64,000 nt of DNA from Desulfatitalea sp. BRH_c12 (GTDB lineage: Bacteria; Desulfobacterota; Desulfobacteria; Desulfobacterales; Desulfosarcinaceae): NCBI GenBank assembly GCA_000961655.1, contig LADR01000029.1:154905-218904 (forward strand). The letters are read 5' to 3'. The notes under the pieces are model-generated. The model was given only the letters and a program-made list of their open reading frames with translations, was not told where the DNA came from and searched no databases. The position numbers were made by a program, and so were the translations under genes. This document shows positions 37,741 through 47,201 of this stretch, in pieces (the stretch's first letter is position 1; each line of letters begins with the position of its first letter).

Positions 37741-37761
37741 GTCAAATCCTCTTCTTGCGTG

Positions 37762-38067
37762 CTATTGACGCAACAATCCCTGCCCCAGCTGATCCAGGCT
37801 CGGCACCAACCAGTTGGTCAGCAGCACGATGATCAGGATGACGATCATCGGGGAAAAATCCATGCCGCCGAAATACAAAGGCATTTTCGAGCGAAGCTTG
37901 CCGAGCACCGGTTCCGTGACATTATGGATAAAGCGTACAATAGGATTGTAGGGATCGGGGTTGACCCAGGACAGGACCGCCCGCGCGATAATGATCCAAA
38001 GATAAATGGTCAACACCATATTCAGGATGTTGGCCATGGCTCTGATGAGGTATCCGATAAAATACAT
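37762..38067 (-). CDS. YggT-family membrane protein
   Basis: Small membrane protein, 101 aa from ATG 38067; a longer frame to 38154 is less family-like. There are two hydrophobic regions (~5–30 and ~68–95) with the YggT motifs SWVNPDPYNPIVRFI and an EPVLGKLRSKMP loop. In other bacteria YggT proteins are linked to division and ion homeostasis. It is followed directly by the divIVA-like gene. Confidence 0.88.
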   Translation of the reverse strand: MYFIGYLIRAMANILNMVLTIYLWIIIARAVLSWVNPDPYNPIVRFIHNVTEPVLGKLRSKMPLYFGGMDFSPMIVILIIVLLTNWLVPSLDQLGQGLLRQ

Positions 38068-38213
38068 AAGGGTATCGCATCCTTTGAACCCGGGTTGAAT
38101 CGTCGCAATCATTGTGCCCCGGCCACCAATGTCACAGGGCAACTCAGATGGCAAGATAAGGCGAAAGGAATGGATAAGTCAAGATTTTTCGTGGGTTGCG
38201 GTAGGTAGTGCCT

Positions 38214-39509
38214 TCAGTGATCTTGCGTCAGAGCGACCGCGATGCCTACCGAATCGCGGTGCAGGCGGGTGTTTTCCGGAAGCGGTGCTGTCATCGAACG
38301 CGACCCGAATTCGGGGGTCAAGGGAGTCTCCTTACCCAAGCAGAATTTAACATATTCCCGCATGAGAATACTGAGCAGCTTGTTTTTGTCCATCCGTTCT
38401 ATATAGGCTTTTTCATCCATCTCCCGGATGGCATCATTTCCGGCCAGCGATCGGTCATTGGCCGCTTTGTGCTTGATGTGGCGGATCACATCCAAAGCCT
38501 TTTCCCTCAAAATCGCTTCCGGAGTGTCATCGAGCGTGGTGTACATCCTCTCGAGCACCATCGGCTCCGGCATCCGCGCGGATTCCAGCATGCCCTTGAA
38601 CTGCTCGGCATACCGCTTCAATCCATTCTGGATGTGATGGGAATCGACCAGATTGAGGCCGACCGCACCCGCGCCCAACCATTGAAAAACACCGATTTGA
38701 ACCACACCTGGCCGCGCATCGTCCTCAATGTAAAAACACACGGAGAAAAAAGTGTAAATTCTGGACTTGACCCATCCCAGACCGGCTTTGTTCAAGCCTT
38801 TTTCCTGCGTGTACAGATAATTCCAATCCTGATCGTCGCCGACGATAAAACCTTTACGCCCGACCTCCGAAGTACCGACCTGATTGGACAAAGAGATTAC
38901 CGCCCGCGAAGATCCCTGGCGATAAAGCAGGAAAGTTCGCAACAGATCGTACTCGTAATAGGCCCCGGTATGAATATCCGGCGATATGAATTCCCTTACC
39001 AGCCCTTTTGCAATCACGGGCTCGCTGAGCGTATGCAACGCTTTCCATATCTCGGACGCGTCTTGCCCGCACCCGGGCTGCTCTTTCCAGAAAGAATGAT
39101 CGATTGAAGAAGGGTTCACCGCCCCTTCAGGTATCTTTCGATTGTACATATATCGAATGATTTCCGGGAGCGACCGATTGACGCGGTAAGTGATAAAGGA
39201 ACCTTTCGCGTCCCTGCGCTCGCCGGGCGTGAAGGCGGTCATCGCAGGCGCCTCCCGGATGAATGCGGCCAGGGGGGCGACTTGCACGAGATCGACCTGC
39301 CCTGTGCCATCGGTCGAAGAACTTAAAGCGATCAAATAATCCAGGGCGGTTTCGACGTTCGCGGAAAGCGGCGCGGGATCTTCCGCCCGGCTGCCGACCG
39401 GAGAAACAAGCACGATGACCACCGTGAGAACACTTACCATGCGCAAAAGACGCAGCGCGGCCGCCGTGGTGACACGTATGGCCGAAACGCAGAAGAGGTT
39501 CGATCTCAA
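38214..39509 (-). CDS. exported protein of unknown function
   Basis: 431 aa. A signal peptide covers ~1–42 (basic start, hydrophobic core VSVLTVVIVLVSPV, likely cleavage at SRA-ED). The mature part is soluble and mixed alpha/beta, with Tyr- and Trp-rich stretches, one Cys-containing segment (QPGCGQD) and FYIEDDARPGVVQIGVFQWL. I recognise no domain. It stands alone, convergent with nothing close, 147 bases upstream of the yggT-like gene, so it could share a transcript with it. A periplasmic location is inferred. Confidence 0.6.
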   Translation of the reverse strand: MRSNLFCVSAIRVTTAAALRLLRMVSVLTVVIVLVSPVGSRAEDPAPLSANVETALDYLIALSSSTDGTGQVDLVQVAPLAAFIREAPAMTAFTPGERRDAKGSFITYRVNRSLPEIIRYMYNRKIPEGAVNPSSIDHSFWKEQPGCGQDASEIWKALHTLSEPVIAKGLVREFISPDIHTGAYYEYDLLRTFLLYRQGSSRAVISLSNQVGTSEVGRKGFIVGDDQDWNYLYTQEKGLNKAGLGWVKSRIYTFFSVCFYIEDDARPGVVQIGVFQWLGAGAVGLNLVDSHHIQNGLKRYAEQFKGMLESARMPEPMVLERMYTTLDDTPEAILREKALDVIRHIKHKAANDRSLAGNDAIREMDEKAYIERMDKNKLLSILMREYVKFCLGKETPLTPEFGSRSMTAPLPENTRLHRDSVGIAVALTQDH

Positions 39510-39936
39510 AGTACGCTCCTGAAAGAGAAACCGGCTGGGCCGGAATAGTGATAGTCTATAATATGACTTTAATCGATAAAGGCCAACGGAAATCCTGATT
39601 CCGCAATGCCCGGGCTTCAGAGTACCTTGTGGCTCACCCTGTCAGCGTATCGGCCATTGGTATCTTTTCCTTTAATGCAAATCGTTGCCGGAACGAAACA
39701 ACCGGATGGCTACCCATTCATAACCGCTGCGCAATGGCCGGTCAAGAAGCGGTTCTCCTTCATTTTTCATTGACAAAAATCACCTAAAACATAAAGTAGC
39801 GTCTTGTATGGATAATTCTCAGGCATTGAGACCCTTCGTGAAAAACGATGCGCGTAAAAGCGCCTGCCATTGAATCGGCCATTGCCATAGACTTTACGCC
39901 TAACAGCCGGCGGGGCCGGCCAAAGAGAGCTTAAAG
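39510..39936. other. intergenic region between divergent exported-protein and proC genes
   Basis: 427 bases. I see no gene, repeat copy or clear hairpin, only an unremarkable AT-rich stretch near 39545–39580 that could hold promoters. Confidence 0.5.
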
Positions 39937-40758
39937 ATGCTCCAAAACAAAACCATCGGCATCATCGGGTCAGGCAACATGGCCATGGCGCTGGTCAGCG
40001 GTCTGATCGGGTCCGGGTTGGCCAAACCGCAGCACCTGTACTGTTCGGACGTCAGCGCCGAAAGATTGCTGACGCTGGAAAAGACCCACGGGGTCCGCAC
40101 CTCCCAGGACAACCGGGCGGTCATCCTGGATGCGGACATCGTCATATTTGCCGTCAAACCCCAGGTCCTGGGTGCGGTGGCCAAGGAGGCCATCACGGCG
40201 CTCGACCGCTCCAAGCTGGTCATTTCAATTGCCGCCGGCGTGCCGCTGGCCACCTTTACGGCACTGACCGATGAGCCCTTGCGGCTGATTCGCGCCATGC
40301 CCAACGTCTGCGTCTCGGTCAAAGAGGGGGCGACGGCCATCACCGCCGGCACGCATGCCGGTGCCGACGACCTGGCCCTGGCCAAAGCCATTTTCGAATC
40401 AGTGGGGCGCTGCATGATCATCGGGGCCGAGCATCTGTTGGATGCGGTGACCGGTTTGAGCGGCAGCGGTCCGGCCTATGTGTTTATGATGATCGATGCG
40501 CTGGCCGATGCCGGCGTGAATGTCGGCCTGCCACGGGCCGAAGCGCTGCTGCTGGCCACGCAAACCCTGATGGGGGCTGCGCGGATGCAATTGGAAAGCA
40601 ATCTGCATCCCGCGCAACTCAAGGATATGGTCACCTCGCCGGGCGGCACGACTATTGCGGGGCTGCATGCATTGGAAAAGGGCGGCCTGCGCGGCCTGCT
40701 GATCGATGCCGTCCAAGCCGCCACCGATCGTTCGAAAGCCCTGGGAAAAGTTGGTTAA
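39937..40758 (+). CDS. proC: pyrroline-5-carboxylate reductase
   Basis: Last step of proline synthesis, 273 aa. The Rossmann motif IGIIGSGNMAMALVSGLIGS (residues 6–25), FAVKPQVL, the substrate loop around RAMPNVCVSV and the C-terminal signature LSGSGPAYVFMMIDALADAG are all present. GAGAGC precedes the ATG. The MauE-like gene begins 31 bases downstream, so it may share a transcript with the redox trio. Confidence 0.96.
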   Translation: MLQNKTIGIIGSGNMAMALVSGLIGSGLAKPQHLYCSDVSAERLLTLEKTHGVRTSQDNRAVILDADIVIFAVKPQVLGAVAKEAITALDRSKLVISIAAGVPLATFTALTDEPLRLIRAMPNVCVSVKEGATAITAGTHAGADDLALAKAIFESVGRCMIIGAEHLLDAVTGLSGSGPAYVFMMIDALADAGVNVGLPRAEALLLATQTLMGAARMQLESNLHPAQLKDMVTSPGGTTIAGLHALEKGGLRGLLIDAVQAATDRSKALGKVG

Positions 40759-40789
40759 CGGAATACCCTGAGGTGGTACAAAGACGCGC

Positions 40790-41248
40790 ATGGACCTGAG
40801 TTCACTCAAAAACCCGAAAATTCTACTGGAAACAGCGGCGCGAATCCTGCTGGGCGCTGTTTTCATCTATGCCAGCTGGGATAAAATTCTCAACCCGGCC
40901 GGATTTGCCGAAGCGATCGGCAATTACCAGATACTGCCGCCAGGCTGGGTCAACAGTGCCGCGCTGCTGCTGCCATGGATCGAAATGGTCTGTGGCATTT
41001 GCCTGATCTGTGGCCGGCTGGTATGCGGCAGTGCCCTGCTGGCCGTTGGTTTGTTCATTGTCTTCACAGGGGCGCTGGCCTACAGTGCCTATCGAGGTCT
41101 GGATATCCAATGCGGCTGTTTTTCACTCGACAACTCGGCCAACAGCAACTTGTATCTCGACCTGTTCAGGGATCTGGTCCTGCTGGCCATTGCATTTATG
41201 GTATTGCTGCGATGGCGCCGGCCCCCCCGACTGGGCCGCCCGTCATGA
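40790..41248 (+). CDS. MauE/DoxX-family membrane protein
   Basis: Four-helix membrane protein, 152 aa. The first helix reads LLGAVFIYASWDKILNP and is followed by FAEAIGNYQILPP, the MauE/DoxX pattern. A CGCFS motif lies near residues 104–108 between helices 3 and 4. MauE-like proteins work in disulfide handling (methylamine dehydrogenase maturation, VKOR-like relays). Being followed by ccdA and a thioredoxin-fold protein supports a thiol-redox role here. Confidence 0.82.
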   Translation: MDLSSLKNPKILLETAARILLGAVFIYASWDKILNPAGFAEAIGNYQILPPGWVNSAALLLPWIEMVCGICLICGRLVCGSALLAVGLFIVFTGALAYSAYRGLDIQCGCFSLDNSANSNLYLDLFRDLVLLAIAFMVLLRWRRPPRLGRPS

Positions 41249-41260
41249 TCGTATAAGCCT

Positions 41261-41968
41261 ATGCTCTTCGAAGAGATCAAATACAGCGCTGCATTTCTGG
41301 CCGGGCTGCTTTCCTTTTTTTCACCCTGCATATTGCCGCTGGTGCCCTCGTATTTTTCTTTCATCACCGGTGTGTCGATGGATGATCTGGTCCAGGCGAC
41401 GGTCACCGGCATGCGCCGCAAAATCATATTGAGCACCATTGCGTTCGTCTTGGGCTTTTCTCTGGTATTTATCGCGTTGGGCGCCACGGCGGCATATTTC
41501 AGCGTCCTTTTGCAGGGCATCAAGGAGTATATCCGCATCGGGGGCGGAATCATCATTACCCTGTTCGGGTTACACCTGGTAGGGATATTGAAAGTGCGCG
41601 CCCTGCAGATGGACAAACGTCTCCATCTCGATCACAAACCCGTGCACTTTTTGGGCGCATTTTTTGTCGGCATGGCCTTCGGAGCCGGTTGGAGCCCGTG
41701 TATCGGGCCGCTGCTCGGTTCGATCTTGATTTTGGCCGGCAATCAAGATACCGTCGGCCAGGGAATTTGGCTGCTGGCCCTTTTTTCAGGCGGCGTAGCC
41801 CTCCCCTTCATCATACTGTCGGCGGTTATCCATCTTCTGATGACATTCGTACGCAGAGCCGCCAAAATCATACGATGGATCAACGTGAGTGCCGGAGTGC
41901 TGCTGATCGTTACCGGTTTATTGCTGATAACGGACAAAATGCGGCTACTGTCCTATTTTTCTTTTTAA
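41261..41968 (+). CDS. ccdA: CcdA-type thiol-disulfide electron transporter
   Basis: Six-helix inner-membrane protein, 235 aa, which passes electrons from cytoplasmic thioredoxin to extracytoplasmic partners for cytochrome c maturation or disulfide reduction. The paired conserved cysteines are visible: FFSPCILPLVPSY (helix 1) and GAGWSPCIGPLLGS (helix 4). It sits 12 bases after the MauE-like gene and 10 before the thioredoxin-like gene. Confidence 0.93.
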   Translation: MLFEEIKYSAAFLAGLLSFFSPCILPLVPSYFSFITGVSMDDLVQATVTGMRRKIILSTIAFVLGFSLVFIALGATAAYFSVLLQGIKEYIRIGGGIIITLFGLHLVGILKVRALQMDKRLHLDHKPVHFLGAFFVGMAFGAGWSPCIGPLLGSILILAGNQDTVGQGIWLLALFSGGVALPFIILSAVIHLLMTFVRRAAKIIRWINVSAGVLLIVTGLLLITDKMRLLSYFSF

Positions 41969-41978
41969 GGATGCCACC

Positions 41979-42440
41979 ATGAAATATCTGATAAACTTAT
42001 GTATTGTTTTGTCCCTTTTCGCTGTCTGGGGATCACCCGCCGTACAGGCCCAGCAACCGGCCATCAAATGGCTGAGCTTCGAAGAAGCCCAGAAAGAAAA
42101 GCGGCCTGATCAATCCCGAAAGTTCCTGCTCTACTTCTATACCGATTGGTGCACGTATTGCCGCAAACTGGACGCCGGGACGTTTATCGATAAAGCAGTG
42201 GTCGATTATATCAACAGCAACTACATACCTGTGCGCATCAATTCCGAAAAACTGCCCAAAGTTGCCGCCAGCCACAGCGTGGGAGGCGTCCCCGACCTGC
42301 GTTTCCTGTCCGAAAGTGGTGAGAACATTGCCCGTTGGCCGGGGTATATCGAGGCGGACAAATTGCTCCCCATGCTCAAGTACATCCACACCAACAGCTA
42401 TCTGGACATGAGTTACACCGATTTTCTGAAGCGGCAATAA
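41979..42440 (+). CDS. exported thioredoxin-fold protein
   Basis: 153 aa with a signal peptide (~1–23, cleavage near VQA-QQ) and a thioredoxin fold. The active site is WCTYCRKLD (Cys-Thr-Tyr-Cys), and the cis-Pro region is GGVPDLRFL. It resembles SoxW/DUF255-type and DsbD-gamma-like reductases. AAGGATG precedes the ATG. It is the probable partner of CcdA, acting in the periplasm. Confidence 0.88.
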   Translation: MKYLINLCIVLSLFAVWGSPAVQAQQPAIKWLSFEEAQKEKRPDQSRKFLLYFYTDWCTYCRKLDAGTFIDKAVVDYINSNYIPVRINSEKLPKVAASHSVGGVPDLRFLSESGENIARWPGYIEADKLLPMLKYIHTNSYLDMSYTDFLKRQ

Positions 42441-42471
42441 GGGAGCGAACAGTTGCGTGGCGGGTTGCAAA

Positions 42472-42741
42472 TCACAGGTTTGTGTTCTGGACCTGCCGAT
42501 CGTAAAAACGCCGGATCATACGGTAGACCACCGAAACGGCCACCAGCAGGCACAAGGCCAGCAACATGCCGGGTACCCAGACATACGCCTGGTAATCGCC
42601 ATGCGCGAGCGCCACGCGAATACCCGTCCAACTGAAAATCGCAAGCCCCATCAGCACGGTTATCAGGATCCAGCAAGCCGTGTTGCTGTCGTACCAGGGC
42701 GTGATCATTTTTCGGAATATGGGATTGCTATCCAAGCGCAT
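42472..42741 (-). CDS. small two-helix membrane protein, unknown
   Basis: 89 aa with helices at ~22–42 (CWILITVLMGLAIFSWTGI) and ~54–75 (VPGMLLALCLLVAVSVVYRM) and basic ends. It resembles small conserved sulfate-reducer membrane proteins, but I cannot name it. Convergent with the thioredoxin-like gene. The start at 42741 lacks a strong Shine-Dalgarno sequence. Confidence 0.55.
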   Translation of the reverse strand: MRLDSNPIFRKMITPWYDSNTACWILITVLMGLAIFSWTGIRVALAHGDYQAYVWVPGMLLALCLLVAVSVVYRMIRRFYDRQVQNTNL

Positions 42742-43085
42742 CGGACTGTTCTCCAGTGTTTCGGTGTGTCGCGCAACAACGCAGTTTTCAGGTTATTAAT
42801 ATCTCAAATGCGATAAAATTGCACCCTGAGAGTGACGTTCGCTGCACGACATCCTAAGTGAATGACGAATCAGGTGAGACGCACCACTGCGCACGGCACC
42901 GCGTTTCACCCGTAGGGTAGAACGATGTTCCGTTTCTGAAATGCGCCCACACGCAAATGCGGTTACCCTGTTGAAATGCCGCTTTTATTGACACCCCTGC
43001 CTTTCCTGTGTAGATAAGGTCGCTTACCCGATTCCATCGAAGATCTTACATTGCCATCCGTCGACTGTCCGTACGCAGAGGCCAT
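42742..43085. other. intergenic region upstream of the hybrid kinase gene
   Basis: 344 bases, most of it (42876–43015) a copy of dispersed repeat family A. The remaining 70 bases before the kinase start hold an AGAGG Shine-Dalgarno sequence and no clear promoter. Confidence 0.6.
42876..43015. repeat. dispersed intergenic repeat, family A copy 2
   Basis: Partner of 7441–7590, in the same orientation with respect to the following gene, here ending 70 bases before the kinase ATG. Shared words: GACGCACCACTGCG, GAACGATGTTCCGTTT, CACACGCAAATG and CGGTTACCCTG. The identity is roughly 75% by eye. Confidence 0.75.
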
Positions 43086-46000
43086 ATGAAGATTTCAGTT
43101 CGCTGGGCACTGATCCTCGGAATTTTAGGGCTCATCTGGGGCACCCAGATCATTATCACGTCCTCGAGCTACATTTCGTCCGAAAAGGTGCTGCTCCGTC
43201 ACGCACGCGATATCATGCTGAATATCGCCGACCTGACCATGACCCAGTCGGCCCATCACCTGGCCCTGGCGCAGGGCGCCGCCCACCTCACCGGACGGTT
43301 GATGACCTCTGAAGTGGTCGGCAGCAATCAGGGGCAACTGGCAGTCCTGGAAAAGTATTTTTTGGACCAGTTGGCCATGTATCCTCATTTTTCAGGCATC
43401 TACGTGGGCGCGCCCAATGGTGATTTTTTTTACGTCAACCGGAGCGAGGACCACTCACCGGACGGGTATCGCACCAAAATCATTCAGCATGGCGGCGACC
43501 GGCGGCATGTGCGCCTGCGATTCCGTGGATCCGACAGGCGCGTTCTCGTGGAGCAAACCGATCCGCAAGACGCCTTTGATCCCCGGTCCCGCCCCTGGTA
43601 CCAAAGCGCCTCGACGCAAAACGCAATCGTCTGGACCGACCCCTACATCTTTTACACCTCTCAAAAACCGGGCATCACGATTGCGGGCCCTGTCTACCGC
43701 AAAGGCGATCGCGATCACCTTCAGGCCATCGTAGGGGTCGATATTGAAATCGATCAACTCTCATCGTTCATTGCTTCTTTGCGCATCGGCAAAAACGGCC
43801 GCGCCTTCATGTTCAACAACAACAACGACGTGGTCGCTTTTCATGATCCGGAAAAACTGAAATACGCGCAGCAGGATGGCAACCTGCGACTGGTCAAAAT
43901 TCATGAAATGGCGGACGCCATCGGTAAAACCGCATACGAGGCCGTTGCATGGGCGCACGACGATAGCGGGCGCATTCATTTGGCAGCGCCTGTTTTTGCC
44001 CGTTTTGTGCATGACGGCATGCCTTACAATGCCATGTTCGCTCCTTTTCGCGATCCTCAATGGCCCTGGATTGTCGGCGTGTATCTGCCGGAAAGCGATT
44101 ACCTGGGCGCCATTCAGGAAAACCGGCAGGCCGGCATACTCATGGCGATCGGTATTTCCATCATAGCCACCCTCATCGGCCTCGTATCGGTGCGCGGCAT
44201 CGTCCGCCCCCTGTCCGAACTGGAAAAAGAAGCGGTTGCGATCAAAGAGCACGACCTGAGCCAGGACCATGTCTCCGGCTCGATCTTCAAGGAGATTCAG
44301 GAAACGGCCGATTCATTTTCGCGTATGAAGCAAGCCTTGCGTACCAGCGAAGAAAAGTATCGCCACATTTTCAACAACATCCAGGATGTCTATTATGAAA
44401 CCACCCTGGACGGCCAGATCGTCGAGCTCAGTCCCTCGATCGAAAAATCGTCCCGCTATACACGCCAGGAATTGGTCGGAATTTGGATGGACGACCTGTA
44501 TCAAGAGATTGCCGAGCGTACGGCCTTCGTCGATGCCATACGTGCCGATGGCAAAGTGACCGATTATGAAATCCGCCTGCGCGACAAAGATGGCACATTG
44601 CTTTATTGCGCCATCACCGCGGCTCTCAAGTACAACGCCCAAGGACAGCCGGTCGGCATAGTCGGCTCTCTGCGCAACATCAATGACCGCAAAAACAGCG
44701 AAATCAAGCTGCTGCGCTATCAAACCCAGCTGGAAACGTTGGTGCGCGAACGCACTTGCGAACTGGAGCAATCCAATCAGCAATTACGGCTTGCGTTCGA
44801 AACCCGCAAGGCCAATGAAGAGGTGATCCGGAAAAGCGAGGAAAAGTATCGCTCGATCATAGAAAACATGGACAACGGCTACTATGAGCTGGATCTTTCC
44901 GGCAATATCGTCTTTTTCAATGACCCTTATTGTAAAATCATCGGCTTTTCCAAAGAGGAGATGGTCGGGCTGAACTTCCGCCGCTACATGGCCCCGGAAA
45001 CCATCGATTCTTTGCAGCGCCGCTTCAGGGCTATCTACAAAACCGGCATTCCGGAAAAATTGTCCCGCTTCAACCTGATCCGCAAAGACGGAACCCACAA
45101 AACGGTGGAGGCCTCGGTCGCCCTGATCACCGGCCACCAAGGCGAGCCGCTCGGTTTCCGCGGCGTTGTGCTGGACATCAGTGAACGCTTGGCCGCGGAA
45201 CATGAAAAGAAAAAATTGGAAGAGCGTTTACAGCAAATCCAGCGCCTGGAGGGTATCGGCACCCTGGCCGGCGGTGTGGCCCACGATTTCAATAATCTGC
45301 TGATGGGCATCCAGGGCAATGTTTCCTTGATGCTGCTCACGACCAGCCCCGGGGGCCGCCACCACGACAAACTTAAAAGCATCGAATCGTGCGTGGCGGC
45401 TGGCGCGGATCTGACCCGTCAGCTGCTCGGCTTTGCCCGCGGCGGCAAATACCAGGTTCAGGCGCTCAATATGAATCAGGTCATCCACATCACCACGGGC
45501 ATGTTCGGGCGCACCCGCAAAGAGATCCGGATTGTCGAAAAGCTGGCCGAACCCCTTTGGACGATCATGGCCGATCAGAGCCAGATCGAACAAGTGTTGC
45601 TCAACCTATTCATCAATGCCTGGCAAGCCATGGCCGAAGGGGGCATCATATTCCTGGAAACCGGCAACGTGCAGTTATCCGAAGAATTTGTCAGGCCCTA
45701 CGGCATTGCCGCCGGTCGCTACGTCCGCATTTCAGTCACCGATACGGGCATCGGCATGGACGAGGTAACGCAGCAAAGAATTTTCGAACCTTTTTTCACC
45801 ACCAAGGAGATCGGACGGGGCACGGGGCTAGGACTGGCCTCGGTGTATGGTATTGTCAAAAACCACGATGGCGCCATCGACGTCAGCAGCCGGCTCGGTG
45901 AAGGTACCACCTTCTACATCTATTTGCCCGCCTCCGACTGTCCCGTGGCCAAACAAGACCCGCTGTACACGGTTGCCCATGGCGCGGGAACAATCCTGGT

Positions 46001-46397
46001 CGTCGACGATGAAGATACGGTTCTGGAGGTCAGCCGTAACATGCTCGAAAAACTCGGCTACGAAGCGATTGCCGTACTGGGCGGCCATAACGCCATCGCA
46101 ACTTTCGCGCAAACCAGTAGGGACATCGATATGGTTCTGCTGGATATGATCATGCCCGATTTAGGCGGTGGTGCCGTACTCGACCGACTCAAAACCATCC
46201 GGCCGGATGTGAAAGTGCTGCTTTCCAGCGGCTACAGCCTCAGCGAGCAAGCCGAAGCGATCGTGGCGCGCGGATGCGCCGGATTCATTCAAAAGCCCTT
46301 CAGCATCGAACAACTCGGCAAAAAGATCAATGAAGTCCTCAACGGCACATGCCCCCGCCCGCCGTGTGATCCAGAGGGCAGGCATGATCACCGCTGA
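43086..46397 (+). CDS. hybrid sensor histidine kinase (dCache-HAMP-PAS-PAS-HK-REC)
   Basis: 1103 aa. TM1 ~7–27, a large periplasmic double-Cache sensor ~30–345 (DPRSRPWYQ and GVDIEIDQL motifs), TM2 ~352–372, HAMP ~373–425, PAS1 ~428–545, a coiled coil, PAS2 ~588–705. The kinase core has VAHDFNNLL with His733 as the phospho-acceptor, N-box LNLFINAWQAM, G1 DTGIGMD and G2 GRGTGLGLASV. The C-terminal receiver has VVDDED and LLDMIMPD, with Asp1020 as the acceptor. No output regulator lies next to it. The HDFNN-type H-box is usual for hybrid kinases of this phylum. Confidence 0.95.
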   Translation: MKISVRWALILGILGLIWGTQIIITSSSYISSEKVLLRHARDIMLNIADLTMTQSAHHLALAQGAAHLTGRLMTSEVVGSNQGQLAVLEKYFLDQLAMYPHFSGIYVGAPNGDFFYVNRSEDHSPDGYRTKIIQHGGDRRHVRLRFRGSDRRVLVEQTDPQDAFDPRSRPWYQSASTQNAIVWTDPYIFYTSQKPGITIAGPVYRKGDRDHLQAIVGVDIEIDQLSSFIASLRIGKNGRAFMFNNNNDVVAFHDPEKLKYAQQDGNLRLVKIHEMADAIGKTAYEAVAWAHDDSGRIHLAAPVFARFVHDGMPYNAMFAPFRDPQWPWIVGVYLPESDYLGAIQENRQAGILMAIGISIIATLIGLVSVRGIVRPLSELEKEAVAIKEHDLSQDHVSGSIFKEIQETADSFSRMKQALRTSEEKYRHIFNNIQDVYYETTLDGQIVELSPSIEKSSRYTRQELVGIWMDDLYQEIAERTAFVDAIRADGKVTDYEIRLRDKDGTLLYCAITAALKYNAQGQPVGIVGSLRNINDRKNSEIKLLRYQTQLETLVRERTCELEQSNQQLRLAFETRKANEEVIRKSEEKYRSIIENMDNGYYELDLSGNIVFFNDPYCKIIGFSKEEMVGLNFRRYMAPETIDSLQRRFRAIYKTGIPEKLSRFNLIRKDGTHKTVEASVALITGHQGEPLGFRGVVLDISERLAAEHEKKKLEERLQQIQRLEGIGTLAGGVAHDFNNLLMGIQGNVSLMLLTTSPGGRHHDKLKSIESCVAAGADLTRQLLGFARGGKYQVQALNMNQVIHITTGMFGRTRKEIRIVEKLAEPLWTIMADQSQIEQVLLNLFINAWQAMAEGGIIFLETGNVQLSEEFVRPYGIAAGRYVRISVTDTGIGMDEVTQQRIFEPFFTTKEIGRGTGLGLASVYGIVKNHDGAIDVSSRLGEGTTFYIYLPASDCPVAKQDPLYTVAHGAGTILVVDDEDTVLEVSRNMLEKLGYEAIAVLGGHNAIATFAQTSRDIDMVLLDMIMPDLGGGAVLDRLKTIRPDVKVLLSSGYSLSEQAEAIVARGCAGFIQKPFSIEQLGKKINEVLNGTCPRPPCDPEGRHDHR

Positions 46398-46435
46398 CCG
46401 TTATTCCCGCAAGTTGTCTTGCTTGGCACAAACCA

Positions 46436-47017
46436 TCACTGCGCGTCTACCAAAACCATCCAATATTGGTTGAGTTCCCGGTCCAGCTTTTTAGGATCGA
46501 GGATATATTTGCCCAACTCTGCCCAGAACAGCGGGCCATGATTTTTCACGCGTGTATGAACCAGTTCGTGTAAAATGGTGTAGTCAGCCAGTCTTTCGGG
46601 CAATTGCGCCAAGTGAAGGTTGAGACTGATGTTGTTCTTGTGCGAGCAACTGCCCCAACGCGTTTTCTGATTACGTACAGAGGCTTTATTATAGCTGAAC
46701 CCATGCATCCTGGCCAGATCGGCGAGCCTCTCGAGCAGCCAGCGCCGCGCCTGGACGCGGTCGATGGCCGGTTCTTTTTTGCGTTCGCGCAATGCACATT
46801 CAATAGATGCCATACGCGCCAAATGCACTTGCAGCCACACCGCTTTCGATTGCGCGACAGCCAAGGCTTCCTGGAAGGAAACGCCGCGGGGAACGGCTAT
46901 CCGCACGCCCTTGAAAGGTTTGACCGAAATAGTGATATGCCGGGCGCGGAGACTTCTCTCCAACAATATGTCACCCACACCTGCAAGACGGACGATTTTA
47001 GCTGTTTGGGAACTCAT
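46436..47017 (-). CDS. YgjP-type zinc metallopeptidase (DUF45)
   Basis: 193 aa, with the zinc motif HELVH (in YTILHELVHTRVKNHGP; third ligand His in NHGPLFW) and the family block TRWGSCSHKNNISLNLHL. These are WLM/SprT-like cytoplasmic peptidases of unknown substrate. It is transcribed towards the end of the first hybrid kinase and divergently from the second; no functional link is evident. Confidence 0.88.
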   Translation of the reverse strand: MSSQTAKIVRLAGVGDILLERSLRARHITISVKPFKGVRIAVPRGVSFQEALAVAQSKAVWLQVHLARMASIECALRERKKEPAIDRVQARRWLLERLADLARMHGFSYNKASVRNQKTRWGSCSHKNNISLNLHLAQLPERLADYTILHELVHTRVKNHGPLFWAELGKYILDPKKLDRELNQYWMVLVDAQ

Positions 47018-47201
47018 CAGGTCGCCTGTGTCGTAACGAATGGATACAGCGGCAGTCCTACGAAGACTCCAGGAGCCTTCTTATCGCGAAATGGCCAGGT
47101 AAACAATCCATTCCAGTTTCAGCAAAGTTATAACCATGGACAAACCCGCCGCATTTGGCTAAAAACGGCCAAACGCAGACATCCATCGAAAGCAGTCATC
47201 C

